Shown: positions 8,607 through 18,291, numbered from the stretch's first letter. The stretch: DNA of 64,000 bases from CAIZQW01 sp942493055 (GCA_942493055.1 OW818680.1:1364001-1428000), one strand, 5' to 3'. Notes: generated from the sequence alone by a model not told the origin. Numbers and translations: made by a program.

Positions 8607-10142
8607 CTAGTCCTCTTGCACATCCGAGGGATTGATCCAGTTGGCGGGCGGGCGTTTGCCTTCTTTGATTTTTTCATAATAGCCGCGACTGCCTTTGTTG
8701 GCATGCGGATAGCCATCGATCTCGGCACCGCGGCCTAGGACACGAGGATCCTCTTGTTTTTTTAACGCAGCAAAAAGCTCTTCGCGAAGCGCCTCTTTAC
8801 GTGCACGATAATCAGGGTTCTCTGCCAGATTATTTAAGCAGTCCGTGTCGCTCTCAAGGTTATAGAGTTCATCTGCAGGGCGCATCCCGAACGCGAGCAT
8901 CCATAAAGCAGCAGGTCGCAACTTCAAAATCTCTGTTTTGGTCGGAGACCCGTCGCAATCCAGATAACCGCTGATCGGATTGCACGCGGGCCAGCGTGTC
9001 GGTTCGAAGTTGTGCAGATACATCCAGCCCGCTTTCACGATGCCGCGCGTGGGATAGCCTTCATCATGAGGCCTGCCGACGTCGTTGCGCTCGCGCCCAA
9101 TGATCACAGAGTCCCGGACAACCATGGGCTTATCCGCAAGAATATCGCGGAAGGAACGGCCTTCAAAAGGCTTCATGCCGGCTGTCTGCGCATCCAGCCC
9201 CGCAAGGTCCATAAAGGTCGGCGCGAGGTCAATGAAACTGATGAAGTCCTTGATTGTACGCCCTGGCTTTTTGATGCCCGCAGGCCACATCACGGCAAGC
9301 GGCAGATGATTGGAGACGTGATACGTATTGCCCTTTGAACGTGGAAAGGGCATGCCGTTATCACCTGTCACGACGACAATCGTATTTTCAAGCAAGCCCC
9401 TCGCTTCCAGTTCCGCAAGCATCTTACCCAGATGCGCATCAAAGTGTTCAATTTCAAAGGCATAATCCAGCAGGTCATTGCGAATGATCTCATTATCAGG
9501 CCAGTACTTCGGCACACGGTCAATGTCTGTCAGCTTCTTGCCGCCCAGTTTCACACCTGAACCATACGCATAGCCTCGATGCGGCTCCACCGAGCCATAC
9601 CAGAAGCAAAAGGGCTTATTCGTCGGCGCGGCATCCAGGAAATCCTTGAAGTTCCCCGCGTAATCGTTTGAAGCGATATCAGGTGTGGGCGCTACGAGTT
9701 TGCGCGCATTAAAAGGCTTTCCAGCCATATTACGATGCTTTCCATTCGCATCTATTGCAACAACCGGAGAGCAGCCCTTCATGACCATGCCGACACAATA
9801 GGGTCCATCCAAGGCCTCGGCATATGACTTAACATCCTCTGGGAAATAGGAGATATGATTGACTGCCGCCCCGAGTTGCCACGGGTTGCGGCCTGTGAGA
9901 ATCGCACACCGTGACGGCGCGCATTTCGCAGTCGGTGTATAGGCCTGCGTAAACAGAAGCCCCTGCTTGGCAATGCGGTCAAAGGTCGGGGTCTTCACCC
10001 AGCCACACCCATACGCGCCTGCATGCGGATAGGACCAGTCATCTGCCAACGCAAATAAGATGTTGGGGCGTGACATCTCCTTTGCAACAAGCCCGTAACA
10101 CACCACAAGCGAGAGGAACCAGATCATGATGTTTTGTTTCAT
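8607..10142 (-). CDS. Exported sulfatase, heparan N-sulfatase-like
   Basis: Extracytoplasmic sulfatase of 511 residues. The signal peptide (1-20, cut near GLVA/K) is followed by the metal site NILFALADDWS and the formylglycine motif CAPSR at Cys74. The DDWSYPH start and the NPWQLGAAVNH segment resemble the sulfoglucosamine sulfohydrolase branch more than plain arylsulfatases, so N- or O-sulfated glycan is the likely substrate (inference). No Shine-Dalgarno sequence is seen. A weak TATCTT box lies 6 nt before the ATG. It is divergent from the GH106 gene across 137 nt, so the two may be co-regulated. Confidence 0.92.
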   Translation of the reverse strand: MKQNIMIWFLSLVVCYGLVAKEMSRPNILFALADDWSYPHAGAYGCGWVKTPTFDRIAKQGLLFTQAYTPTAKCAPSRCAILTGRNPWQLGAAVNHISYFPEDVKSYAEALDGPYCVGMVMKGCSPVVAIDANGKHRNMAGKPFNARKLVAPTPDIASNDYAGNFKDFLDAAPTNKPFCFWYGSVEPHRGYAYGSGVKLGGKKLTDIDRVPKYWPDNEIIRNDLLDYAFEIEHFDAHLGKMLAELEARGLLENTIVVVTGDNGMPFPRSKGNTYHVSNHLPLAVMWPAGIKKPGRTIKDFISFIDLAPTFMDLAGLDAQTAGMKPFEGRSFRDILADKPMVVRDSVIIGRERNDVGRPHDEGYPTRGIVKAGWMYLHNFEPTRWPACNPISGYLDCDGSPTKTEILKLRPAALWMLAFGMRPADELYNLESDTDCLNNLAENPDYRARKEALREELFAALKKQEDPRVLGRGAEIDGYPHANKGSRGYYEKIKEGKRPPANWINPSDVQED

Positions 10143-10244
10143 GTTGGTAAGATACCACGCAGCGATGGCTGAAATCGAGCACTAAAATCCGATGATCTGC
10201 CCCATTTCCTCATCCACATCGCAGGCAGAAACAAAACATCCCTG

Positions 10245-10273
10245 TGGCATCTTGAGAAAAAATAAGGTATAGT
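10245..10273 (+). promoter_or_regulatory. Promoter of the GH106 gene, predicted leaderless
   Basis: A strong -10 box TATAGT (10268-10273) lies 17 nt after a weak -35 (TGGCAT) and only 6 nt before the first of two adjacent ATG codons. Transcription would begin at or within a base or two of the start codon. No Shine-Dalgarno sequence is present. Confidence 0.55.
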
Positions 10274-10279
10274 TTCATC

Positions 10280-12835
10280 ATGATGAAAAAAATTGTTCTA
10301 ATAGCTCTGTTCGCATGGCTGTGCGACTCTTCGAATGCCCAAAGCGTTTGGCCGGAGACCACACGCGAATGCCGTCCGCATGCTTACTGGTGGTGGCTCG
10401 GCAGTGCGGTGGACAAGGCAAACCTGACGCGCGAGATGGAGCGTTACAAAGAGGCCGGCATGGGCGGCGTCCACATCATCCCCATCTATGGAGCCAAGGG
10501 ATACGAGGATAAATACATCCCCTACCTCAGTAAAACATGGATGGAGATGCTCAACCACGTCGTCAGCGAGGGCAAGCGGTTGGATTTGAACGTGGACATG
10601 ACCACGGGCACAGGCTGGTGCTTTGGAGGCCCCAAGGTCACGCCGGATGAAGCCTGCGCTGTTCTCGATATCCAGAAAATCAAACCCACCGGAAGCGAGC
10701 CACTTGTTATCCGTACCAAGCCCACCATGAAGGTGAAACGCGCCGCACCCGGCGGCGAGGGCTGGATGATCAATCTCTTTTATCCGCAGGCCATGGACAA
10801 CTATCTGGCCGTATTCGAGGAGGCCTTCGGCGCGTATAACGGATTGAAGCCGCGCGCCATGTACCATGATTCGTATGAGTACCGGTGCAACTGGTCCCCC
10901 AACTTGCTGGATGACTTTGAAAAGCGGCGTGGCTACTCGCTGCGGCAGCACTTGCCAGTTCTGCTCGATACAAAACGCATGGATGACCCGGCGCAGCGCA
11001 TCCGCTATGACTATCGCGAGACGCTCTCGGACCTCATGATTGAAGAGACCCTCGCCCGCTGGGTGAAGTGGTGTCATGCGAAGGGCATCATCACCCGCAA
11101 CCAGGCGCATGGTTCACCTGGCAACCTGCTCGACTTGTATGCCCTGGTCGACATCCCTGAAACGGAAATGTTCGACAACGACCGCAGCAAGTTCGTCTCC
11201 AAGTTTTCCTCCTCTGCAGCGCATGTCATGGGACGCCGCCTGGTTTCAGCAGAGACCGGCACGTGGCTGCGCGAACACTTCACAGAAACACTGGGCGACC
11301 TCAAGAGCTTGCTTGACGATCTTTTCCTCTCCGGGGTCAACCATGTGATCTACCACGGCACCTGTTACTCACCCGATGAAGCCGCCTGGCCAGGGTGGCT
11401 CTTCTACGCCAGCTATGAAATGAATCCGCGAAATTCGCTCTGGCATGACGCCCCCTCAGTCAACCGTTACATCGCGCGCTGTCAGTCAGTCCTTCAAGCG
11501 GGCAGGTCCGACAATGATGTGCTGGTCTATTGGCCCGTGCACGAGTACTGGCGCACCACGCCGGGGCTGGAGTTGCAAATGGGCGTCCACAACCGCGCCT
11601 GGCTGGAGCAACAACCGACCGGAGCATTGGCAGCGCAACTTTGGAAGCAAGGCTACACCTTTGACTATATTTCGGACCGCCAACTCCAGCAGACCCGAGT
11701 GGAAAACAAGATGCTCACGACCCCGGGCAATCGTTTCTCCGCTGTACTCGTCCCAACCGCAAAGACGCTTCCGCTTGCAACGTTGCAACAGTTGATCCGA
11801 CTGGCAGAATCAGGCGGCACCGTGCTCTTTGACAGCGTCATGCCCTCAGACGTGCCTGGGCTATCAAATCTTGAAGCAAACCGCGCAACATTCAAGCAGA
11901 TACTCCAAAAGCATGGCTTACTCACGCCCACGCAGGGCGAATGCAAGAAGGTTGCTGTCGGCAAAGGCTATATTGCTGTTGGGCCTGCATCAGACCTGCT
12001 GAGCAGCGCCGGCATCAAGCCCGAACGCCTGATGAAAGAAGCCCAGCTTTCATTTATCCGCAGAGCACACGAAACAGGGTCCTATTATTTTCTCGTCAAC
12101 GAGACTACCAACGTATTCAACGGGTGGATCGCCTTGAGCCGTGCCGCACAATCCATGCGCGTGCTGGACCCCATGACAGGCAAGAGCGGACTCGGCGCAT
12201 GCCGAAGTAACAAAGCCACAGGGGAGTTGGAGGTCTATCTCCAATTAAATCCGGAGGAGACGTTGATTTTGAAAACCGAGAAAGCCCTGATCGCGCAGGG
12301 AGAGCAATGGAAGTGGAACCAGACAGGCAAGAGACATCCTGTTAATAATCCATGGGCTGTCGAATTTATCAAGGGCGGACCTGTGCTTCCCGCGCCCTAC
12401 ACGACTGACAAACTCGCTTCGTGGACGACGCAAGGCAACGAAGAGACCCGTCGCTTTGCAGGAACAGCGCGTTACACAACAACCTTCAATGCGCCCGCAA
12501 CAGCTGCAACCCCTTATTATCTGGACTTGGGTACTGTTTGCCAAAGTGCGCGTGTGACGCTCAACGGGGTACAGCTCGGCACCCCCTTCATTGCACCTTT
12601 CCGCGTATTTGTTCCTGCGCTTAAACCAACGGACAACAAACTGGAAGTCGAAGTCACCAATGTCGCCGCCAACCGCATCCGAGATTTGGACCGTCGCAAA
12701 GTGCCATGGAAATATTTCCATGAAATCAACTTTGTAAACATCAAGTATAAACCCTTCGATGCCGCCGAGTGGCCCCTCTACGACTCCGGCCTGCTCGGCC
12801 CCGTAACACTCATTGAAGCGACACCCAGCTTATAA
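10280..12835 (+). CDS. Exported glycoside hydrolase family 106 (alpha-L-rhamnosidase)
   Basis: Removes alpha-linked rhamnose from plant or algal glycans. After a signal peptide (1-20, cut after SNA) comes the GH106 opening signature RPHAYWWWLG with GMGGVHIIPIYG, forming the start of the TIM barrel. The C-terminal ~200 residues (from about 650) form a beta-sandwich of the galactose-binding type (YLDLGTV..ARVTLNGVQLG). At 851 residues it is shorter than many GH106 enzymes (~1000). It is flanked by sulfatases, so a sulfated rhamnose-containing polysaccharide is a reasonable substrate guess. It overlaps the convergent CDF gene by 6 nt at its 3' end. Confidence 0.9.
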   Translation: MMKKIVLIALFAWLCDSSNAQSVWPETTRECRPHAYWWWLGSAVDKANLTREMERYKEAGMGGVHIIPIYGAKGYEDKYIPYLSKTWMEMLNHVVSEGKRLDLNVDMTTGTGWCFGGPKVTPDEACAVLDIQKIKPTGSEPLVIRTKPTMKVKRAAPGGEGWMINLFYPQAMDNYLAVFEEAFGAYNGLKPRAMYHDSYEYRCNWSPNLLDDFEKRRGYSLRQHLPVLLDTKRMDDPAQRIRYDYRETLSDLMIEETLARWVKWCHAKGIITRNQAHGSPGNLLDLYALVDIPETEMFDNDRSKFVSKFSSSAAHVMGRRLVSAETGTWLREHFTETLGDLKSLLDDLFLSGVNHVIYHGTCYSPDEAAWPGWLFYASYEMNPRNSLWHDAPSVNRYIARCQSVLQAGRSDNDVLVYWPVHEYWRTTPGLELQMGVHNRAWLEQQPTGALAAQLWKQGYTFDYISDRQLQQTRVENKMLTTPGNRFSAVLVPTAKTLPLATLQQLIRLAESGGTVLFDSVMPSDVPGLSNLEANRATFKQILQKHGLLTPTQGECKKVAVGKGYIAVGPASDLLSSAGIKPERLMKEAQLSFIRRAHETGSYYFLVNETTNVFNGWIALSRAAQSMRVLDPMTGKSGLGACRSNKATGELEVYLQLNPEETLILKTEKALIAQGEQWKWNQTGKRHPVNNPWAVEFIKGGPVLPAPYTTDKLASWTTQGNEETRRFAGTARYTTTFNAPATAATPYYLDLGTVCQSARVTLNGVQLGTPFIAPFRVFVPALKPTDNKLEVEVTNVAANRIRDLDRRKVPWKYFHEINFVNIKYKPFDAAEWPLYDSGLLGPVTLIEATPSL

Positions 12836-13729
12836 AGGTTCCCCTTGTTTTCGCTTCGTGGGCTCCAGATGGATCATGACATCGTAGACGAGCGTGTTCG
12901 ACTCCATGATCGCGGCTTTGATCTTGTGGCTCAGGGCATGGCCGTCAACAATGGTCATCTGAGGCGAAACCCAGACATGCATATCCACAAACCAGCCGAT
13001 GCCGCTCTTTCGAATTTTGACCACCTCGACATTCTCGACAGAGGGGATCTCGCTCGTGAGCTTATGGACCGCATCAATGGAGGCCTGCTCGACAGTCCCA
13101 TCCAGCACGTCATGCATTGACGCCTTGATAATCAATATTCCGTTGATCAGAATGATGATGCAGGCTATGAGCGCCCCCCAGTCGTCGGCCATCTCATAGC
13201 CAGGGCCTCCAAACAGTGCTATGGCAATGCCGATCGCTGCAGCGGCAGAGGTGATTGCATCAGAGCGGTGATGCCACGCATCCCCCTTCAAGGCATTGCT
13301 GCCAACCGAGCCGTTCGCTCCGAGCACCTTTCTGGACAGTGTCTCCTTAACAATCACAATCGCAATCAACACGGGCAATGTAAACCATGACGGAACCAGA
13401 TGGGGGGTCATGATCTCTTTAACCGAATGGTAAGCAATAACCCCGGCGGCCGCGATCAATGAAAAGCCGGAAAAAATGCCGGCCAATGATTCAAATTTTC
13501 CGTGTCCGTAAGGATGCTCCTTGTCCGCCGGCTTTAACGAAAAGTGAAAGCCTACCCAGGTCACCAAGGAGGTGATGATATCAGAAGCGGACTCGATGCC
13601 ATCCGCAATAAGCGCATACGAGTTGCCCACAACGCCTGTAATAATTTTCACAAGCATCAGCGTAATATTGACGATAACAGTCATTATCCCCAAATTAACC
13701 AGTTCGTTTCTCTCTTCCTGCTTTAGCAT
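12830..13729 (-). CDS. Cation diffusion facilitator (CDF) metal exporter
   Basis: Proton-coupled efflux of divalent metal (Zn, Fe, Mn or Co). The 299-residue protein has six predicted membrane helices. The first metal motif is DGIESASD on helix 2 and the second HHRSD on helix 5. HPYGHGKFE precedes helix 3, and a cytosolic C-terminal domain (~210-299) carries HVWVSP..DGHALSH. The DxxxD/HxxxD pairing (rather than HxxxD/HxxxD) is more typical of the Fe/Zn or Mn groups, so the metal is uncertain. It follows the upstream sulfatase by 62 nt and could be co-transcribed with it. Confidence 0.93.
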   Translation of the reverse strand: MLKQEERNELVNLGIMTVIVNITLMLVKIITGVVGNSYALIADGIESASDIITSLVTWVGFHFSLKPADKEHPYGHGKFESLAGIFSGFSLIAAAGVIAYHSVKEIMTPHLVPSWFTLPVLIAIVIVKETLSRKVLGANGSVGSNALKGDAWHHRSDAITSAAAAIGIAIALFGGPGYEMADDWGALIACIIILINGILIIKASMHDVLDGTVEQASIDAVHKLTSEIPSVENVEVVKIRKSGIGWFVDMHVWVSPQMTIVDGHALSHKIKAAIMESNTLVYDVMIHLEPTKRKQGEPL

Positions 13730-13791
13730 AGGTCCCTTATTGTGCGCGCAGCGCGATTACTCTCTTCTTCAGTTATTAGAAATTCGTTTTT

Positions 13792-15348
13792 TCACGTATT
13801 CGCTTTGGGCCCCGTCTTTTTCGGCTTGGCTCCTTTGGGATAACGGATGACCTGGACATCATTAGACTGCTTTTCTCCAGGCGTACTGCGGCCCTCTGAA
13901 ATGATCTTTTCAAATTGCGCTTGCATCTCTTTCACCCGTTCAGGTTCTTGGGCTGCAAGGTCTGTCGTCTCTCCAATGTCTTTCGCCAGATTGTAAAGCT
14001 CGGGTTTTGCATTCAGCACAAGCTTCCAATCGCCTGAGCGGAAGCCGGGCACGCCGCTTGCCGCACAACTGACAGCATGCTTGCGTGCCGGTTGATCCGC
14101 GCCCTTCAGGAGTGACAAAAAGCTAAAGCTGTCCACACCGGCATCCACTGGCAACGAGGAGCCCAGGATCTCTGACAGGGTCGCCATGACATCCGTATGA
14201 TGGATAAGCTGGTTACAGGTGCTTCCGGGTTTGACCTGTCCTGGCCAACGCACGATAAACGGCATGCGGTGTCCACCTTCGTAGACAGAGGTCTTGCATC
14301 CGCGCAACGGACCGCTGGAGTAGTGTCCGAGGCTCTGGAGTTCAGCAAATCCCGTATAAGGGGCTTTGCCGTTATCGCTTGTAAAAATAACAATCGTGTT
14401 ATCCGCAATACCGCACGCATCAATCGTTTTGAGGACGGAGCCGATGATGTCGTCAGTCTCCATCACAAAGTCTGCGTAGTGGTGTAACTTACTCTTCCCC
14501 CTCCAGGACTCATTCACAGCAATGGGTTCATGCGGGGAGGTCAGGGGCATATAAAGCAGAAATGGCTTCTTTGTCGCGGACTGCTCACGCACATACGCAC
14601 AGGCTTTCTTACCTAATGTCGGCAATATTTCGTAGAGGTTCCACGCTTTCAATCCAGGCCCCTGACGGGAAATCATGTGAGGTGTTGCACCCAGTAATTT
14701 TTTTGGCATAAAGGTTTCAGGCAGCCCCACGGTGCGATCATTTTCAACAAAGCAATAGGGCGGCCAGTTCGGGACATCTGTTCCAAAATAACGCTCGAAC
14801 CCGGCGGTCAGCGGCCCGCCCTGGATCGGCTTTGCGAAGACTGATTTCCAGAGTGCCTTCTGTTCATCTGATGCGAGCGGAGCTTCGTCATCTCCAGGCT
14901 TCTGCGGCAGTGCAATGGCCTGTTTCTGCTGCCCTGGCTCGAACCCCCACCCCATGCCCAGATGCCACTTGCCGATGCAGGCTGTCGTATACCCATTGTT
15001 TTTCGCAAGGCCGGCAATCGTCAGCCGGTTTGACGCAATCAACGGATGCTCCATCACGCCCACAATGCCTGTCTGCAGACGCGAGCGCCAATGATAGCGT
15101 CCGGTCAAAAGCGCATAGCGTGAAGGCGAGCAGACGCCTGACGAGGAATGCGCATCCGTGAAACGCATGCCCTGCTCGGCCAAGCGCGAAAGATGCGGTG
15201 TATCAATCTTCGATTGCTCAGGATTATAACACTTCAAATCGCCGTAGCCCAAGTCATCTGCCAAGATGACAACAATATTGGGTTTGGTTTGTGCGTATAC
15301 ATACCCTGCACACGCCATAGCTGTCAACATAAACAAACAACGTTTCAT
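13792..15348 (-). CDS. Exported arylsulfatase
   Basis: Third sulfatase of the cluster, 518 residues. The signal peptide (1-20, ending YVYAQ) leads into NIVVILADDLGYGDL with paired metal-binding aspartates and the formylglycine motif CSPSR at Cys73. GKWHLGMGWG and TSDNGKAPY carry conserved active-site Lys, His, Asp and Asn. An ATG at 15372 would add 8 residues. I prefer 15348 because an AGGGGGG run directly precedes it. All three sulfatases use cysteine-type motifs, so one formylglycine-generating enzyme elsewhere in the genome could serve them. Confidence 0.94.
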   Translation of the reverse strand: MKRCLFMLTAMACAGYVYAQTKPNIVVILADDLGYGDLKCYNPEQSKIDTPHLSRLAEQGMRFTDAHSSSGVCSPSRYALLTGRYHWRSRLQTGIVGVMEHPLIASNRLTIAGLAKNNGYTTACIGKWHLGMGWGFEPGQQKQAIALPQKPGDDEAPLASDEQKALWKSVFAKPIQGGPLTAGFERYFGTDVPNWPPYCFVENDRTVGLPETFMPKKLLGATPHMISRQGPGLKAWNLYEILPTLGKKACAYVREQSATKKPFLLYMPLTSPHEPIAVNESWRGKSKLHHYADFVMETDDIIGSVLKTIDACGIADNTIVIFTSDNGKAPYTGFAELQSLGHYSSGPLRGCKTSVYEGGHRMPFIVRWPGQVKPGSTCNQLIHHTDVMATLSEILGSSLPVDAGVDSFSFLSLLKGADQPARKHAVSCAASGVPGFRSGDWKLVLNAKPELYNLAKDIGETTDLAAQEPERVKEMQAQFEKIISEGRSTPGEKQSNDVQVIRYPKGAKPKKTGPKANT

Positions 15349-15437
15349 TGCCCCCCCTGTTTTCGATTTCATTTTTATACAATATCATAAGAACCCATCT
15401 CTCGTCAGTACGAACTTTCTAAACTATATTTGACAAA

Positions 15438-15466
15438 TTGACGAAAACGGATGAGATTGCTAAACT
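15438..15466 (+). promoter_or_regulatory. Promoter of the solute-binding protein gene, predicted leaderless
   Basis: TTGACG (15438-15443), a 17-nt spacer and TAAACT (15461-15466) end 8 nt before the ATG at 15475. No Shine-Dalgarno sequence intervenes. An overlapping TTGACA lies at 15430-15435. Confidence 0.6.
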
Positions 15467-15474
15467 GATGGCTC

Positions 15475-17214
15475 ATGAAACAACTCATCATTCTGTTGAT
15501 TGCTTTGGCGGTCATTGCGTTGCCCTTTCTTTTCAGACGCACTGTATCCGTAGACACCTGGAAGCCGGGTGATCCTGAGTTGATCATTGTCACACCTCAG
15601 AATGAAGCCATCCGGCAGGAATTCGCTCATGCCTTTTCAGCCTGGCACGAGAGGACGCACGGCAAACCTGTGCGCATCGATTGGCGGGCCATCGGCGGCA
15701 CCACGGAAATCATGCGCTACCTTGCCGCTGAATACAGCCGCTCCGCCAAGCACTTCTTTATAGCCCAGTCAATCCTTTGGCCCGCAAACGGGCCGGATGT
15801 TGTCCTCGCCTCCAAACCACCCGCAACACCGGCTGATCTCCACTTGTGGCAGATGTTCCGCGCGAGCGATACACCGGACGCAATTTCCAGCAGGATTGAT
15901 CTCTTCTTTGGCGGCGGCCCCTTTGACCACACCAAAGCCCAACGCCAAGGGCTGACGGTTCCTGCCTGGGGCACAAACGCACCGCCAACAGGCATCTTTG
16001 TTGACAAGGACAACCGCCTCCTCATCCCCAAGGAGCTGAATGGTGAAGTGTGGCGGGACACAGCGTTTTACGGGACTGTGCTGAGCGCCTTCGGCATTTG
16101 TTACAACACGGACCGTCTCCGTGATCTCGGCATCACGCATCCGCCTCAGACATGGGAAGATTTGACAGACGCCCGCTATGCCGGTCAACTCGCACTCGCT
16201 GATCCGACCAAGAGCGGCAGCATGGCCAAAGTCTTTGAGATGATCATCCATGCGCAATGCACAAAGACAGTGACCGCTGCGGGCTTCACGCAAGAGCATA
16301 TTGCACAGTATGAAGCCTCGATTGCCGACTTCAAGGCGAAGCCCGGAGAGCTTCCGCCCTTTGTCCCCGCCAATTACCAACAGGCCGTTGAAGAGGGCTG
16401 GCGCAAGGGGATCGCACGCGTTCGCCGCATCAGCGCCAATGCGCGCTACTTCAGCGACTCCGCCTCCAAGATCCCGGTGGATATCAGCATGGGCATCGCC
16501 GCGGCCGGGCTCTCCATTGACTTCATGGGACGCTTCCAGGCTGAAATGTCAACGCCAGCCGGGAAGGAGCCAGTCGTCCGCTATGTGAATCCGCAATCCG
16601 GTTCAAGCGTCAATGCAGATCCGATCAGCCTTCTGCGCGGCGCACCGCACCGCGAACTGGCTGTCCGCTTCATTGAATTCATCTTAGGCGAAGAGGGGCA
16701 GAAGCTTTGGAACTACAGGCCCGGAACGCCAGGTGGTCCAAAACGCTTTGCGCTGCGCCGCCTGCCGATCCGGCGTGATTTTTATCCCTCAGAAGATCCC
16801 GTCGTCCAGAAAGCGTCTGAAGCGCACAAGCCCTATCTCTCCGACCCGCTCTGGCAACCGGACACAGACGCTTATCATCTCGCGCAATCGTTCCACTACA
16901 TTCCCCGCTGGACCTCGATGCACTTCGGGATCCAGCGCGATCTCATCCGCGCGATGTGCATGGACTCCGGCGACGAACTCAAGTCCGCCTGGCGCGCCAT
17001 TCTTGCCAACGGAGGGCCAGAGGCCAATCCCAAAGCCATGGCGCTCCTTGAAGCCTTGCCGGATGCCCCCTATCCCCTCACCTGGAAGAGCGCCATCACC
17101 GAGTATGCAAGCGTCCCACGGGCTGACCTCCTTCGCGCCTGGACCGCCTTCTTCCGCCAGCAGTATCAATGCGCGGAAGCAGAAGTGAAGAGGAAAGCAA
17201 GAAATAAGAAGTGA
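15475..17214 (+). CDS. Extracellular solute-binding protein (ABC transporter type 1-like), orphan
   Basis: A hydrophobic N-terminal segment (residues 3-20) without a lipobox suggests secretion or a membrane anchor. The 579 residues then resemble iron/sugar-type family 1 binding proteins: an ELIIVTPQNE strand, a central FGICYNTDRLRDLGI..PQTWEDLTD segment typical of ferric-binding or spermidine-type proteins, and TPGGPKRFALRRLPI near the end. It is longer than typical (320-450). No permease or ATPase gene is adjacent, so either the transporter is elsewhere or the protein serves as a sensor or scavenger. The stop is 10 nt from the convergent WG-repeat gene. Confidence 0.8.
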   Translation: MKQLIILLIALAVIALPFLFRRTVSVDTWKPGDPELIIVTPQNEAIRQEFAHAFSAWHERTHGKPVRIDWRAIGGTTEIMRYLAAEYSRSAKHFFIAQSILWPANGPDVVLASKPPATPADLHLWQMFRASDTPDAISSRIDLFFGGGPFDHTKAQRQGLTVPAWGTNAPPTGIFVDKDNRLLIPKELNGEVWRDTAFYGTVLSAFGICYNTDRLRDLGITHPPQTWEDLTDARYAGQLALADPTKSGSMAKVFEMIIHAQCTKTVTAAGFTQEHIAQYEASIADFKAKPGELPPFVPANYQQAVEEGWRKGIARVRRISANARYFSDSASKIPVDISMGIAAAGLSIDFMGRFQAEMSTPAGKEPVVRYVNPQSGSSVNADPISLLRGAPHRELAVRFIEFILGEEGQKLWNYRPGTPGGPKRFALRRLPIRRDFYPSEDPVVQKASEAHKPYLSDPLWQPDTDAYHLAQSFHYIPRWTSMHFGIQRDLIRAMCMDSGDELKSAWRAILANGGPEANPKAMALLEALPDAPYPLTWKSAITEYASVPRADLLRAWTAFFRQQYQCAEAEVKRKARNKK

Positions 17215-17224
17215 AAAATGGACA

Positions 17225-18202
17225 TCATTTTGATGCTGGGCTGTTAACGGCCTCTGGATAATCCACCCATTCGCTGTTGCGCTTGAGGACTTCGCCTTTA
17301 CGGTTAATCAACTGCCATTCACCGCCCTCCCAGACAGGCGGAGCGTGTACTGCATATTCGTGAAGCTTTCCGCCAACATGGACTCGCGCCACACCCTTGT
17401 GGAAGGTGTGGACTTCATTAAACGTTGGCTCAAGAACGTACGTTCCGGTTTTATCAATGTACCCCCATGCATCCCCTTTGCCATACCAGCCCGTTGTCTT
17501 CGTAGTCCTGACACCCGCTAACCCTTCATTGAAACCAAACGCCTCTGCGAACTGGGGATCAATCACGATCTTCCCTTTGCAATCAATAAAACCATATTGC
17601 GCAGTTGCCGTGTCCGTTTTTTTTCTGACTGCAAGCACAGACAGTCCCTCATGGAATTCCGTGGCATAACCATCCACCGTAAAGAGCGGCTCGCCCCTTC
17701 TATTGATGAACATCGTCTGCCAATCCTGTTTCTTCAGCGAGCGGTCAATGTAGACCGGTATAAGTCCCTCGCTCAAGCGCCCTGCACTACATACGTCCCT
17801 TAGGATGATAGCCGTCTTTCCCTGGGTGTCTATAAACCGCCTGCCCTGCGCATCGGACACCTGCGCCAACCCCTCGGTGAAGGTGTAAGCCCACTCCAAC
17901 GTGAGGGGGATTACGACAGCCCCCTGCGCATTGACATATCCCCATTTGCCGCCATGCCGACGCGCAGGAGCGTACGTGTAGTCCAAGACCGCACCCTTAT
18001 TCACGGGGCAAAGCCCACAGGCGAAATCCGCTGCATCGTCCCAGACAGGCGGAATCACCACCGTGCCCGCGCCATCCTTGAAGCCGAAGCGGCCATCCTT
18101 CTCAAACCTGAAAAGCTCTTTGCCAGCCTGTTCAGACGTTTCGCGAGTCGAAACGCATCCACAGGAAATCAAGGCTAACATGATAGCGATCAATCGGTTC
18201 AT
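17225..18202 (-). CDS. WG-repeat (beta-propeller-like) lipoprotein
   Basis: The signal peptide ends in LISC, a good lipobox with the lipidated cysteine at residue 14. The remaining ~300 residues are built of WG repeats, each of the form '(W)GY(I/V)..G..VI.P.(F/W)..A..F.EGLA.V', with at least five recognisable units (for example KWGYVNAQGAVVIP, QYGFIDCKGKIVIDP, AWGYIDKTGTYVLEP). WG-repeat proteins are common surface lipoproteins whose ligands are mostly unknown. A TTGACA-16-TATATT promoter lies just upstream. Confidence 0.9.
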   Translation of the reverse strand: MNRLIAIMLALISCGCVSTRETSEQAGKELFRFEKDGRFGFKDGAGTVVIPPVWDDAADFACGLCPVNKGAVLDYTYAPARRHGGKWGYVNAQGAVVIPLTLEWAYTFTEGLAQVSDAQGRRFIDTQGKTAIILRDVCSAGRLSEGLIPVYIDRSLKKQDWQTMFINRRGEPLFTVDGYATEFHEGLSVLAVRKKTDTATAQYGFIDCKGKIVIDPQFAEAFGFNEGLAGVRTTKTTGWYGKGDAWGYIDKTGTYVLEPTFNEVHTFHKGVARVHVGGKLHEYAVHAPPVWEGGEWQLINRKGEVLKRNSEWVDYPEAVNSPASK

Positions 18203-18220
18203 AAGTTTTTTACAGGTTTT

Positions 18221-18248
18221 AATATAGCACGTTTAGCTCTTGTGTCAA
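18221..18248 (-). promoter_or_regulatory. Promoter of the WG-repeat lipoprotein gene
   Basis: Read on the minus strand, TTGACA (18243-18248) is spaced 16 nt from TATATT (18221-18226). The predicted start leaves only about a dozen nucleotides of leader before the ATG at 18202, with no Shine-Dalgarno sequence. Confidence 0.65.
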
Positions 18249-18291
18249 CACCTGGGTCGCTCCGTAGAAATTTGAAATTAAATAATTACGC

